A stretch of 64,000 nt of DNA from Tenrec ecaudatus (taxonomy: Eukaryota > Chordata > Mammalia > Afrosoricida > Tenrecidae): the NCBI RefSeq assembly GCF_050624435.1, contig NW_027459163.1:186001-250000 (forward strand), written 5' to 3'. Shown in pieces: positions 12,484 through 59,696 of this stretch. The notes beneath the pieces were generated by a model. That model had not been told where the DNA came from. It ran no database searches and saw only the letters and a program-made list of their open reading frames with translations. Every line of letters starts with the position of its first letter. Within the stretch, counting starts at the first letter, position 1. The position numbers and the translations under genes are program-made.

Positions 12484-13080
12484 AATTTTTGTTTTTTAAA
12501 AAAGTGACTTAAATAAGAAAAACTGTGCATGAGCACCCAGTAGTAACTATTGGTCTCTCTGCACTCGGAGGAAACAAGAGTGAAGTCAAAAGACATGTTG
12601 AATACAATTATTACAATAGAATGATGAACAACCCAAACATTAGTCTCTATAATCTTGAGCTTGGAAAACCTAAATGGTGCCTGACTCCCGCTACCTATTA
12701 CTCTGAACACAATCACATTAGAAGGTCCTCAATGGAATGGGGGTAAAATGTGGAACAGAACTCATGATCATAAAACAGACTGGGTTTACTGGTTGAATGG
12801 AGTCTAGCAGCATACCCCAAGAATATAACCAATGTCCTCTAGGCGTGGAACTGAAATGACCTTTTTTAAAACCATCAACAGCTTAAAACCCAAAGGGCAG
12901 CATTTACCCAATGACAAAGTCCAGAGGGTTACTAAAGAAGGAGTGATGGTAAGAGAAAGCCCAGTGGGGAAGTAGGATGGCACATGGAAGGTATTGGAGT
13001 GGATGTGCAAAATCAATGTGTATGAATTTTTCGATGTAAAACTGATGAACTTCTCTGTAAACCTTCACTTAATTGGTAAT
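12484..13080 (+). repeat. Old L1 3'-UTR fragment
   Basis: It parallels the 3' UTR at 44340-44690 (GTTTACTGGTTGAATGGAGTCTAG versus GCTTACTGGTCAGACAGCGTCTGG) and ends in the CTGTAAACCTTCACTTAA block. Confidence 0.5.
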
Positions 13081-13714
13081 AAGTATACTTCCCTTCCCCC
13101 ACCCTAACAGTTTCAGAGTCTCAAATGTTTTCGTGTGTTATATCTTCATTTTCATTTGACTCTAAATATTCACTGGTTGTTTGTATAATGGTTTAATTTC
13201 CATATAATTGTGTATTTCAGTTTCATTGTGTTACCAAATTCTGTTTACATTCAATTGTGATCAAGAAATATACTTTGTCGCAGTCTGCTCCAGCAAGGGG
13301 ACAGCATGCCACCAGCTGTTGTCAGTTGTTCAGTTCCCTCTGTGTCCCATTAGCTTCCCCCAGGGACGCCATCCTCCGAGCCTGGCGTGCCAGCGTGGGG
13401 TCTAGTCCCGCTCTCTTTCTCTTCCTCTCTCCTGGCCTGCCTCTGTGTGGGTGTGGCATGCTGGCTCCTCTCCCTAGCCTGTAGCTCTCTCTCTTCATGC
13501 ATCCTTCCATGTGACCATGCTGTCCTCATGGTTTGGTGCTTCATAGTAGGGTCTACATGCACTCCAGGCTGGGAGAGGCAGCTCCTGGACAGTCTTGAAG
13601 GCCAGTGAAGAGACCCAGGATTTTTGTATAGTTCTTTTCTCTTTTTAAAAATTTTTTCTTATTGATTTACTATTTTTATTTTAAAAAATCATTTTGGGCT
13701 ATGTCATAGTCGGT
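13081..13714. other. No gene recognised
   Basis: A 250-bp GC-rich stretch with several overlapping short open frames on both strands (13208-13608) has no recognisable domain; AT-rich sequence follows. Confidence 0.5.
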
Positions 13715-14812
13715 GTACCTACCTATATAGGATAGGTATGGGAGGCCTGCTTGAGGTGAGAGCATTGGGACCAACGGTTCCAGGGAGACCTGGGAGGTCA
13801 GAGTGGTGGAGGAAGGGGGTGCTGAGCAGGCTGCGCCATGGACAGGGGAACAACTGGGGTGTCAGAGCCAGTAATGAGGATATAGGGATCCAAGGTGGGG
13901 GTGGTGGTAATGTTGGAGCAACAGCAGACTAGCTAAGGGGGTTACCAAGAGGCAGAAATAAGGGGAAAGTGGCAGTGGGACATGAGGAAGGTAAAAGGCA
14001 ACAGAGGAAGGACCAAGGAAGCAAAGCAATGGATAGAGGTATAAACATAGTGGTGTGCATATGTAAATACATTAATCTACAAAAATAGAGGTATTGGCCC
14101 ATATACACATATTTATATGGCAATACCCTGAGGTAGGGGATGGACTTTGGGCATCCACTCATATCCTCCTTCCATTCAAGAACACTTTGTTCTATGGGGA
14201 CCCAATGCCCATCTGTAGACAACTGGACATCCATTGCAGAGCGGTAGTGGGGAGATGAGTCACTCAGGCTTCAGTGTAGCAATAACGAAACTCACAACTT
14301 TCCTCTAGTTCTTAAACACTTTCTCCCCCCAACTATCATGATCCCACTTCTACCTTGCAAACCTGGTTAGACCAGAGGATGCACAGCGGTACAGTTGGGA
14401 TTTGGAAACAGGGAATCTAGGACAGATGAACCCCCTCAGGACCAACAGTGAGAGTGGTGATACCGGGAGGGAAGGAGGGGTAGAAAGGGGAAACCAATCA
14501 CGGGGATCTATATATAACCTCCTCTCTGGGGAATGGGCAACAGGAAAGTGGGTGAAGGGAGATGCCTGGCAGTGTAAGATAAGATAAAATAATAATTTAT
14601 AAATTATCAAGGGTTCATGAGGGAGAGGGGAGCGGGGAGGGAGAGGGAGAGAAAAAAGGAAAATGAGGAGCTTATTCCAGGAACCAAAGCGGAATGCGAA
14701 GTTTGAGAATGATGAGGGCAATGAATGTATAAGTGTGCTTTACACAATTGATGTATGTGTGGATTGTGATAAGAATTGCATGAGCCCCAATACATAAATT
14801 TTTTAAAAAAGA
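13715..14812 (+). mobile_element. L1 3'-UTR copy, about 1.1 kb
   Basis: It begins ATAGGATAGGTATGGGAGG, equivalent to the antisense of 37070-37095, passes the GGACTTTGGGC and TAGACAACTGGACATCC blocks, and ends TGAGCCCCAATACATAAA plus A residues. Confidence 0.8.
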
Positions 14813-14814
14813 GA

Positions 14815-15690
14815 AAGTTTTGTTCTAACCAGTCAGCAGCATGAGATGTTTACCCTCCTGACACAATCGCTGAAGACAAAATAGGTGCATAAACAAATGT
14901 GGTGAAGAGGGCAAATGGTGCCCGGTTATTAAAAGATATAGTGTCTGGGGTCTAAAAGGCTTGATGTCACACAAGCTGCCATTCAGCAGTGAAGCAACAA
15001 GTCCACATGGAAGAAGCACATCGCTGGTGCGATCATGAGGAGTCATAGGAACTGGGCATCAGCAGACACGTAACAAATAAAAACGAGAGGGCTGGAGCAG
15101 AGATCCAAAGCTCATCTGTAGATAGTGGAACAATCTCCCCACAGAGGGACCACAGGGAAGGATGAGTCAACTTTCCTCTAGTTCTTAAATATTTCCTCCC
15201 CACCACTATCATGATCCCAATTCTATCTTAAAATCTGGCTAGACCAGAGGATGTACACGGGTACAGAAAGAAACACAGGGGATCCAGGACAGATGAACCC
15301 CTCAGGACTAGTGGTGAGAGTGGCGATAATTCAAGGGTGGAGGAAAGGTGGGATAGAATGGAGGAACCGATTACAAGGATCTACAATATAAGCCCCTCCC
15401 TGAGGAACAGGCAACAGAAAAGTGGGTGAAAGGAGATGTTGGACAGTGTAAGACATAACAAAATAATAGTAATTTATAAATTGTCAAGGGTTCATGAGGG
15501 AAGGGGGTGGGGAGGGAGGGGAAAATGAGGAGCTGATACCAAGGCCTCAAGTAGAAAGAAAGTATTTTGAGAATGATGATGGAAATAAATGTACACATGT
15601 GCTTGACACAATGGGTGTAGATATGGATTGTGGTAAAATGATTAGAAAAGAGAGAAAGGAATATAGTCATTGTACAAAAAATAAGAAAAG
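14815..15690 (+). mobile_element. L1 3'-UTR copy in tandem with the previous one
   Basis: It starts within the CAATCGCTGAAGACAAAATAGG region and follows the family through CATGGAAGAAGCACATC to GGATTGTGGTAAAATGATTAG. It lacks the GAGCCCC part of the end, so it is slightly 3'-altered. Confidence 0.78.
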
Positions 15691-15734
15691 AATATAAGCC
15701 AGGTGACATTCCACCATTTCCAGATCTAGCTCTT

Positions 15735-15880
15735 TCTTTTTTATTAAATCAGTTTTTGGGGGGCTCGTACAACTTAAAAAATAGTTTTATTGGGGGCTTG
15801 TATAACTCTTATCACAATCCATAAATATATCAATTTTCAAGCACATTTGTACATTTGTTCTCATCATTTTCCCTTTTGTG
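15735..15880 (-). mobile_element. L1 3'-UTR end fragment, inverted to its neighbours
   Basis: Reads TTTTATTGGGGGCTTGTATAACTCTTATCACAATCC through CATTTGTTCTCATCATTTTC, the antisense 3' end of the family. Confidence 0.75.
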
Positions 15881-17670
15881 TTCAACTTTGAGTGACTTTC
15901 TAGTATCATTCCTTCACATTTCTCACGTTGGAGGACTGGCTTTAAGTTTTCTTGTATGGGAGTCTAATAGCTATGAACGCTCAGCTTTTATCTTGGAATA
16001 CTTAACTTTTTTTTGAAGGACAATTTTTACAGTCCTTAATTTTTGAAGGACCGCTTTACAACTTGTACAGTGTGAGCATTTTTCATAAAACAAGTATGGA
16101 TAGATATAATCATATTTATCATATGAGCAAGGGGAACACTGCGGAGCATGTTTGGGAACATGGCAGGGCTGAAAGAGACAGGTTTTGTGCTACATTTTAT
16201 TCATTCCTAAACAGTGTTATATGAAAAAAGAAACTTTTAATTAAAAATATCTTTTGAAAGAAGGGCTTGGCTCCCCTCCTTGACCCCAGTGAAAAAGCCT
16301 ATCACTCATACCTGGCCTGCCCTCAAAAGATAAGGTGATATTTTTACATCATTTACCACAATTCATATGCATTCTGATTCAACCCAATAATTGCAGCAAT
16401 ACCGTCAATGTACCATTTGAGTTCAGTTCCCAATCTGCAGGGGGAGAGTGCAAATCTTGGAGGTCCTGCCTATCTCTGTTCGATCAGTAAACCTGGCATC
16501 CTTTAGGGTTATGTTCTTAACTTCTCCCCCACTCTAGACAGAACCTTCTGTTGTGATCCTTTTCATAACACTTGGTCATGGTAGCTGGGTGCCGAACAAT
16601 GTTTTCAATTTCTAGGTTGTGAAGACTGACGTTTTCCTGGTCCTTCAGTCTGGGCACTTAATTCGGAGACCTGGGTTTGCTGACCTGGGTTTGACCAGAG
16701 CCTGAGCTGAATGTCTTTGGGTTGAGGCTCATAGCAGAGTTGTATGCCACTTCGGGTGTTTATTAGCATACCTGAAACTCTGTAATGTGTCCTGTTAAAC
16801 ACCTACCCTGAGCATTTCTCTTGGCACTATAACTTATTGAGTTATTAAATTCTTTCATCACGCATTTTGTCTGTGAGTTTCTGTTTAGCCGTTGCAATGG
16901 ATACATGCAAAAGTAAAAGAGTGGACACTAATCAAGACTATATAATGCATATATAATAAATGTACAAAGAGACCAGGAGACTTACTTACCATCTTTGGGA
17001 TAGTGCGTGCCTTTAGGACGAGTAAAAGGTTGCAATCAATAGAATACGACCTTCACCTCTATCTAAAATATTTTATATCTTTTAAAAAGAAAAATTTCAA
17101 AATATTATATTAAATGTATCTAGTTGATGGGTATATGGGTTTTCTCCTAAAACTGTATTTTCTAATTATTTGAGATATTTTATAATTGAAGAACAAAGGA
17201 CAAAATTGAAATATAGATATTTTTTAATTGAAAAACTGCAAATACAGTGACTCATTTCACATTACAGTAGTACATTCAGATAAACAAATGACCATCAATT
17301 TTGGTATAAAACTATATTTTTATCTTTTTTTAACATATAGTTCAATTCCCAGTGCAAAAACACTCCAATGAAAAAAAGATTAATGTACAATAAATACAAG
17401 CCTACAGGTGTAACCACAGTACCAATATTTACATGTGGTAAAGTGGTTCCAAACGAACAAGAGTCCTCTCCTTTATTGTCTAGAGGACACTCTGCTTACA
17501 GAGGGAAGCCCTTCTGGAAAGTCTGCACTCAGCAGCCATTGGGAAGTGTAACAGAGGACAGAGCTGAATAACCAGACAGTAAAGCTCTTAGGTTCAGGGT
17601 AATGGTTTCATGGGACATACCATTATTTGGCTTATTAACATGTTTGGTGCTTCTGTTCTACCTCCTCCTT
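15881..17670. other. No gene recognised, AT-rich
   Basis: Around 16640-16900 there is an LTR-like end (TTATTAAATTCTTTCATCACGCATTTTGTCTGTG), too weak to name. No exon or RNA gene seen. Confidence 0.5.
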
Positions 17671-17674
17671 CAGT

Positions 17675-17860
17675 TGTCAGGCACAGTTGGTGTCGATTCA
17701 TGTGGAACAACAGAATCGAATAGAGTAGGATTCTGGAATGCATGGCTAATTAGCTGCCTCCATAAACAATGCCTTCCTTTGTCACGAGTCCAAATGAACT
17801 GCATGGTGCCTGGCTACCACTGCTGAGCATTTTGATCAAAGAGTTCAGAGAAGGATCCTG
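17675..17860 (-). mobile_element. Diverged AfroSINE fragment
   Basis: GTTGGTGTCGATTCATGTGGAACAAC..GAATAGAGTAGGATT is the antisense of the SINE tail half; the rest is degenerate. Confidence 0.5.
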
Positions 17861-18112
17861 AACAAAATGGGGCAAAAATACAGACAAGAATAGAAAATTC
17901 TCACAATTCCCAACTTTCTGGAGCCATGGAGGGTGGCTGACCTCCTAAAACTATTGCCTTAAACCAGAAATGTACCATAATGTCTTCTTGAAACCAAGTA
18001 ATAGTTTGGCTTAACTAGTAAAAAAAAAGTCTGCTTTGAGCTTGATGATCTTTTAACAACTATGTATGTGGAATAAAATGGAAAACAACTTGAAGTATTT
18101 GCCTGGGACTTT

Positions 18113-18330
18113 AAACAAAAAACAAAGCCAACCACACTGCCATGAAATCAATTCTGATTCACAATGACCTTACAGGACCGAGTAGACCTGCCTCTGTGCG
18201 TTTCTGAGACCGCAACTCTTCATGGGAGCAGACAGCCATGTCTTTCTCCCAAGTCTGTTGGATTTAAAGTGCTGCTTTTGTGGCTAGCAGCCCAGCGCTG
18301 TCATCACCATGCCACCTGGACTCCCCTGGA
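18113..18330 (-). mobile_element. AfroSINE, near full length
   Basis: The plus strand reads CACACTGCCATGAAATCAATTCTGATTCACAATGACC, GAGACCGCAACTCTTCATGGGAGCAGA, then GGCTAGCAGCCCAGCGCTGTCATCACCATGCCACC: the antisense of a complete AfroSINE, with its tRNA-like head at the right. Confidence 0.85.
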
Positions 18331-18629
18331 ACTCTAAGGGGAGTGAATTTATGCTAACAGATGAGCAACAACTCAAAAATGCTGAAAATGGCTACAGACC
18401 GGAGGAATATAATCCGTATCAGCAAACTGTATACATTAAAAACTGCTGAAGTGATGTATGTTTTGTTGTGTGTCTGCTTAAGAAAACATAAATGAAATTT
18501 AAAAGGAAAAATATGATAAAGCTGTCTAGAGCCCTACTTTACATTTTAATCTTTGAAGCCAAAGTCACTACGAATTGTAATTGACTCGATGGCAATGAGA
18601 GCTTAAGTCGAAAATGCAGTATTGGAACT

Positions 18630-18780
18630 GCATTATCTTAACCCACTTTCTCTGTCAGGCCTGACCAAGTGTTTCCATCATGTTTTCCCAGTGGTAAAAT
18701 TGGGAGTTTTATAAAAATGTGCTCTTGTCCAACACGTGTATGTTCCCAGGATCTGGCACAGAGCAGATGCTGCTGGAACG
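18630..18780 (+). mobile_element. MIR fragment
   Basis: Resembles the MIR core (CTTTCTCTGTCAGGCC..GTTTTCCCAGTGGTAAAATTGGG) and its tail (CAGGATCTGGCACAGAGCAGATGCT). It lies in the likely NINL 3' flank. Confidence 0.6.
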
Positions 18781-18907
18781 AGCCAGACACCACAGTCGCC
18801 CTGTTTCTGAGGACCATGGCCAATAAGCTGCAAGTGATTAAGGCATCACAGTGGCTCAGGTTTTAAGATTTCCTTTTCAGAATGAATTCCAAGAAAGCAA
18901 GCAGTCT

Positions 18908-54751
<35,844 letters not shown>

Positions 54752-54759
54752 CTATAAGC

Positions 54760-56284
54760 AGAGTAGAGATGGCCCTGCAATCCCCATGCTACACAGCAAG
54801 GCCCAAGGAGCAATGCAGCACCGCAGGGTCTGCAGGATGCCCAGTGGAAAGGAAATTCAATTCCTGACAGCAAACATGTAACATTCAAACTATAAGTTTC
54901 CAACTATGCAGTGAGTTAAACATGACAGGGATAATTCAGCTTTCTTAAATCCTACATCGCCTTCTATCACTAGAATCATAGCAGGGGCTAAATTTTTTTT
55001 TTAAAGTGAAGTGAATGTGGAGGAGAAATGCAGATCACCAACACCTGACTCAACAGGAATGTGTGCAAGTCCACCACAGTGATGGGGTATGGCCAAGAAA
55101 AGCAACTCACTGGTGTCCTTTCTCCAGAGGGTTCTGCAGCTTTGACTGTCAAGGCGTTGCCATCATCTTAAAACAAAATGCCACCCAGCAGAGCAGAAAG
55201 GCCACATGGATGGCTGAGGCCCAATGAGGCACATAGAGTGGGGGCTGCAGGACAGACAGGCAATGCTGGGAGGCTGCCCTGAATCTGCACCTGGCTGCAG
55301 TGGTCTGTCTGCACAGGAGTTGAGGAAATGCACTGTAAAAAGCACACTTGGTTGCCAGGGTTTAGAGGCGAATCTCCCAAGACACAGCTCTCACTTGTAG
55401 ATTTAAGGGTAAGAAGGCAAGAAGCGCCTGTCTGTGGGACTATCGTGGTGTGAAGTCTCTTGGCATGGCTCTTCTGTATAGGTCTTTGTGATTCCCATTG
55501 ATGATTAGGTGGGACTTTGCAAATAGGGCATGTCTAACACAAAACAGAGTGGACTGGTTCATTTTCGTTGCCACTTCCCTGGCCATAGGGATGTGTTATC
55601 TTAGAACAGGAACAGAGAGGAATCCCATGAACTTAAGGGACAAAGAACTACCAGTGGAGAACAAATGAGATCTCTGTCTAAAGACAAGAGGAACCAGAGG
55701 CTGTGAAACAGAAATTACTGGACAGACTGAAAGAACAAGGCAAAGTCAGAGGCTGAGGCAAGGAGACACGGGACAGAATTGAAGAGCAACACAGAGACTA
55801 AGGACTAGAGAAAGACTTGATTGAGGCGAGATGATACTGTGGACCAATGACTGTATCCTTAGTGTTTTCTGATCTTGGCTTGTAGTAACCCATTAAGTTC
55901 TCTAAAAAGCTCCCTTAATTGTGAGTATTGCCTGTGAGCTCTGTGCGACCAGTGCAATGGATTATAGAACACAGCACAAAAGTAGAATGCTGTGGAAGAA
56001 ACAGTTACTATCAGAAAAGGGTAAAGAATGATGGAGGGTGGAGGCATGTCTGATCTCTATTTTGTGGCAATCGGCCTTGATTGATGGAGCTACGTAGGAT
56101 TCTTCTCCTTGATGTAGCCAGAGGTCAGCTATGCACTCCATGCGGTTTACTCAGGGACCCTAGATCCCTTCGTGAAGGAATGTGAGGTGTGTGGTCACTT
56201 TCCCTTTTGTGCACCTGGGGATGGGGGACTTGGGACTCTTCAGACCTAATGAATACGGCAGCAGTGCTCCCAGGGACTATAGGA
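54760..56284. other. NINL intron, no exon recognised
   Basis: Mixed sequence with old LTR-like words. A short minus frame (55859-56047) does not resemble NINL. Confidence 0.4.
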
Positions 56285-56600
56285 GTATGATTCTACCTGG
56301 TTTCTCCTTTAGGAAACGTACTCTGGAGGGACACTAGACATTGAACTGTGAAGAAGCCCAAACTGGCCCATCAGGCAGCCACATGGTAAGCGAGCTTTCA
56401 GACATTTCTGGTCTAGCCAGTAAGGTGTGTAGCTGAGGCCCCGGCATCATAGGGCAGAGAAGAAACATGTTTGTTATGCTATGTCTGAGTTCCTTCCCAC
56501 AAAATATAAAATCTATGAGCATATTTAATTGCTATTTTAGGCCATTAAGTGTTGGCGATAATTTCTTATGGAGCCATAGTAACTGGAATAACATGTATGA
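56285..56600 (+). mobile_element. MLT1-type LTR fragment
   Basis: CCAGTAAGGTGTGTAGCTGAGGCCCCGGCATCATAGGGCAGAGAAGAAAC, then CTGAGTTCCTTCCCACAAAAT and TTGCTATTTTAGGCCATTAAGTGTTGGCGATAATTTCTTATGGAGCCATAG: the MLT1 3' half. Confidence 0.75.
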
Positions 56601-56992
56601 GTGAGCCACAAATAGCTCATGGAAATAGGATTAAAAGGTAAAGGAATTTCCCATGAATTTTTGAAGCCCTTTTTCTGTAATTTACAAAGGTAAATTACAG
56701 TCTCTTGAGGGGAAAAGTATATTAATTTTAAGTGGGAGAGAAAAAAAAGTTCTCACAAAAATCTGTTAAGAAATGGATGGTAGAGACTTCCAGGAAGATG
56801 GCGACTGAGTAACACATAGCAGAGGAACTCCACAGAAATCTGTGCAGGAGAGTCACTAAGAGGGAAATTCCACACCACCAGGTCGCAGAAGGAGCATCAG
56901 AAAGATAAGTAGGCAGAGATCCAATAGGTTTTAAGGAGCTGGGTCTTTTGGCTTACCACAATGGAGGCCAGCTAGGGTTTGACCTTAGCCTA

Positions 56993-57183
56993 AGGTGACC
57001 AGACGTACCGCTTTTTAAACATTTTTTCTCGTGTCTATGGTGTTTTTAAAAAGTCCCAATTTTTGGAAAGAATGCACAACAAGTGAGGGTATATACGGTT
57101 TTCGGCTGCCATGTGGCAATTTCACCAGGATATGAGTTTTATCAGTGGTGTCCCGCTATACCAATGTTAAAATCTGGTCACCT
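56993..57183. mobile_element. TA-flanked MITE, 191 bp, in L1 5' UTR
   Basis: Perfect 11-bp inverted ends AGGTGACCAGA / TCTGGTCACCT, flanked by TA (56991-56992 and 57184-57185). Removing it rejoins CCTTAGCC-TA-CCTTGGCCCGG, a continuous L1. The TA duplication indicates a Tc1/mariner-type mobilising enzyme. Confidence 0.85.
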
Positions 57184-58412
57184 TACCTTGGCCCGGCCAC
57201 TGTCTTGGCTGGAGCCAGGATCATTTGTAGGCAACACAGGGGCTTTATCTCAACACAGCCACAGTTTGACACCATCTCAGGGCAGGGATTAAACCCCTCC
57301 AGCCCCATGGTCAAGGATCAGGTTCATTTATATTGATGCTTCAGTTTCCCTCTCTTCTCTCTATTCCCCCCTATCCCCCTGTCTCAGTGGGCTGTTTTTT
57401 TTTTCCTTCTCTTTTTTCTCTTCCCCTTTCTCTCACACAGCACTGCCAACATCCTGACCACTACCCTTAGCCTAGGGCATTAATGCCTGCACTCAACCCT
57501 GCTGGGCGAGCTCCTCCTTCTGCAGCATAACCGGAAGCTGGGAAAGCCCACCCACACTCCAACAGGGGATATCCTGCCCAACTTCTTCCCTGGAAAAGCC
57601 CACCTGCCGGTCCTCTGTAGTGCTTAAGACATGGCTGGAGAAATTCGGCACCCGTTCTTTGGGGGAAATCCTGCCTGTGTGCCTTGGGGAGCTCCTATCC
57701 ATCCTCTGTGGGCCCACGTTACTGAGGGAGCTTCCTCCCGCCTGCTGTAGTGCCTCACAGACTAAGAAAGCTTATCAAACACTCACCAGCTTTCCACGGA
57801 GCAGTGGGAAACTCTGCCTAACCTACGCAGTGATCTACCTGATCAGGGAAATTCCGCCCACCATTCACGGTGCTCTATACCAAAGCAGGCAACCAACCAG
57901 ATTTCTGTGACACTCCTGTTGCAGCGGGCAACTTTGCATGCCACCTGTGACAACCCAAGCCGTCATGGGCCACACCATCATGGATTCTTGTGAGATCACC
58001 CAGTAAAGCACCATCCTCGTGGATCCACAACAACCCAACCAGCATCTCCGGAGAGGCCCATCCAACTTGTTGACTAGGGAAAGAGTGAAGCCACAGGAGG
58101 ACAAAGTGGTTGGCTAATTCCATAGTGAAATTAGCTGTAGCAGTTTGAAGAAGCTTTCCTACGAGTCTCCCAGAGAGAGCCAGTGCTCTTTGACTCCCTG
58201 AAAAATGGCACCTGGCTCCTCTAAAACAAACAGCAATCAGGCCCAATGACCTCAACAAAAAAACATGAGAAACAAACTTCAATGGCAGAGATGTCCTGAA
58301 CCGAACGACATGCATAGAAGAAGCAGATATTTATCTGCCACATAAAGAATTTTTCAGAATACTTCTTGCAGTAATACAGGATATGAGAAAAACAATACAG
58401 AAAAAAGATTAA

Positions 58413-58841
58413 ATGAAAGAGGAGATTAAGTCCATACACCAAAGGGAAATACAAGAGATCAGGGAAGAGATAACAAAAACTAGTAGCAGACACACAGACC
58501 TCGAGAATCGACTGGAGGAGGCAGATAATTGCACCAGTGACCTAGAGGACAGCCAAGGAGACTTTAAATGCGAACAAAAATCTAATAAGATCATTAGTGA
58601 AGCTGAAGAGAACCTAAAAGCTAGGTCTGATGCTATGAAGTGGAACAACATTAGAATTATTGGATTACCAGAGGAAGACACCACAAAGAAGTCAACTGCA
58701 ACAGAGAGGAAATTCTTGGAGGAAAACTTCCCGAGCTTAATGAATGAAAACCTGGCAACCATTCAGGAGGCTGAAAGAACACCAGTCAGATTGAAACCCA
58801 AGAAGAAATCAAGGCACATCATACTTACTATCCAACTTTGA
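58413..58841 (+). pseudogene. L1 ORF1 fragment
   Basis: A 142-codon frame: coiled coil (IREEITKTSSRHTDLENRLE) then the RNA-recognition domain (MKWNNIRIIGLPEEDTTKKS; ENFPSLMNENLATIQEAERT). The 5' part of ORF1 is out of frame, and after 58841 the ORF1 C-terminus continues in another frame (MRRAREKQAIT) before the MITE. Confidence 0.85.
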
Positions 58842-58922
58842 GGAAAAGGAGAAAATCATGAGAAGAGCTAGGGAAAAACAAGCAATCACATAGTTTCCCA
58901 AATAAGAATATGCTCAGACCTA

Positions 58923-59275
58923 TCATGTTTCCCCAAAAGTCAGACATCCCCCCAAAATAAGACCTACTTACAGTTTTGCCTCGGGCTGAAATATAAGGCA
59001 TCTCCCAAAAATAAGACCTCCCCAAAAATCAGCACCCCCGAAGCTACCGTAACTCTGGACTCTGGATCATAGTGGTGGGCACCACCACGCAGCTCACTAT
59101 TGGCTGCAGCGCAGTCAGAGCAGACAGGTAGTACGAGGTCTCTTTTAATAAAACAATAAACGTGTACCACATTCTTCTCCATGGAAAAATAAGATATCCC
59201 CTGAAAATAAGACCTAGTGCATCTTTGGGAGCAAAAATTAATATAAGACACTGTCTTATTTTCGGGGAAACAGGG
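58923..59275. mobile_element. TA-flanked MITE, 353 bp, in L1 ORF1
   Basis: Left end TCATGTTTCCCCAAAAGTCAGACA and reversed right end CCCTGTTTCCCCGAAAATAAGACA, flanked by TA (58921-58922, 59276-59277). Internally it repeats AAAATAAGACCT-type words several times on both arms. L1 sequence rejoins across it (AGACC-TA-TCAGAGAACAC). Confidence 0.85.
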
Positions 59276-59696
59276 TATCAGAGAACACTATGAAGAAGAG
59301 AAGAGAGTTGTTGAGTAACATTGCAAAAATTGAAGGAAAATAATGCAAACCCAAGAATACTCTACACAGCCAAATTATTGATCAAGATAGATGAAGCAGT
59401 AATTGTCTTTTAGAGAAGGAAAAACTCAAAGAATACATTAGAAGAAACCCAGCCTGGATCCTTGTCGATCCAGTATAGGCAGAAGAACAGCACTCACCAA
59501 GCATAAGTAAGAGACTGCCACAGAGAACAACCTCACCCAGAGGGAAACAAAGAGAAAACAGCCCCCAAGATAGCATTGGATTAAGGGTGAAAAGAAGTCA
59601 AGAATGAAACACACACACACACACTACATTAAAAAGAAAGGGAGGTGGGAAAACACCCAACACAAAAGGTGTAAGATGACATCACAGAGTCCACGG

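Noticed and set aside
57875-58315. 146-codon minus open frame
   Set aside because: Antisense of the L1 5' UTR/ORF1 region.
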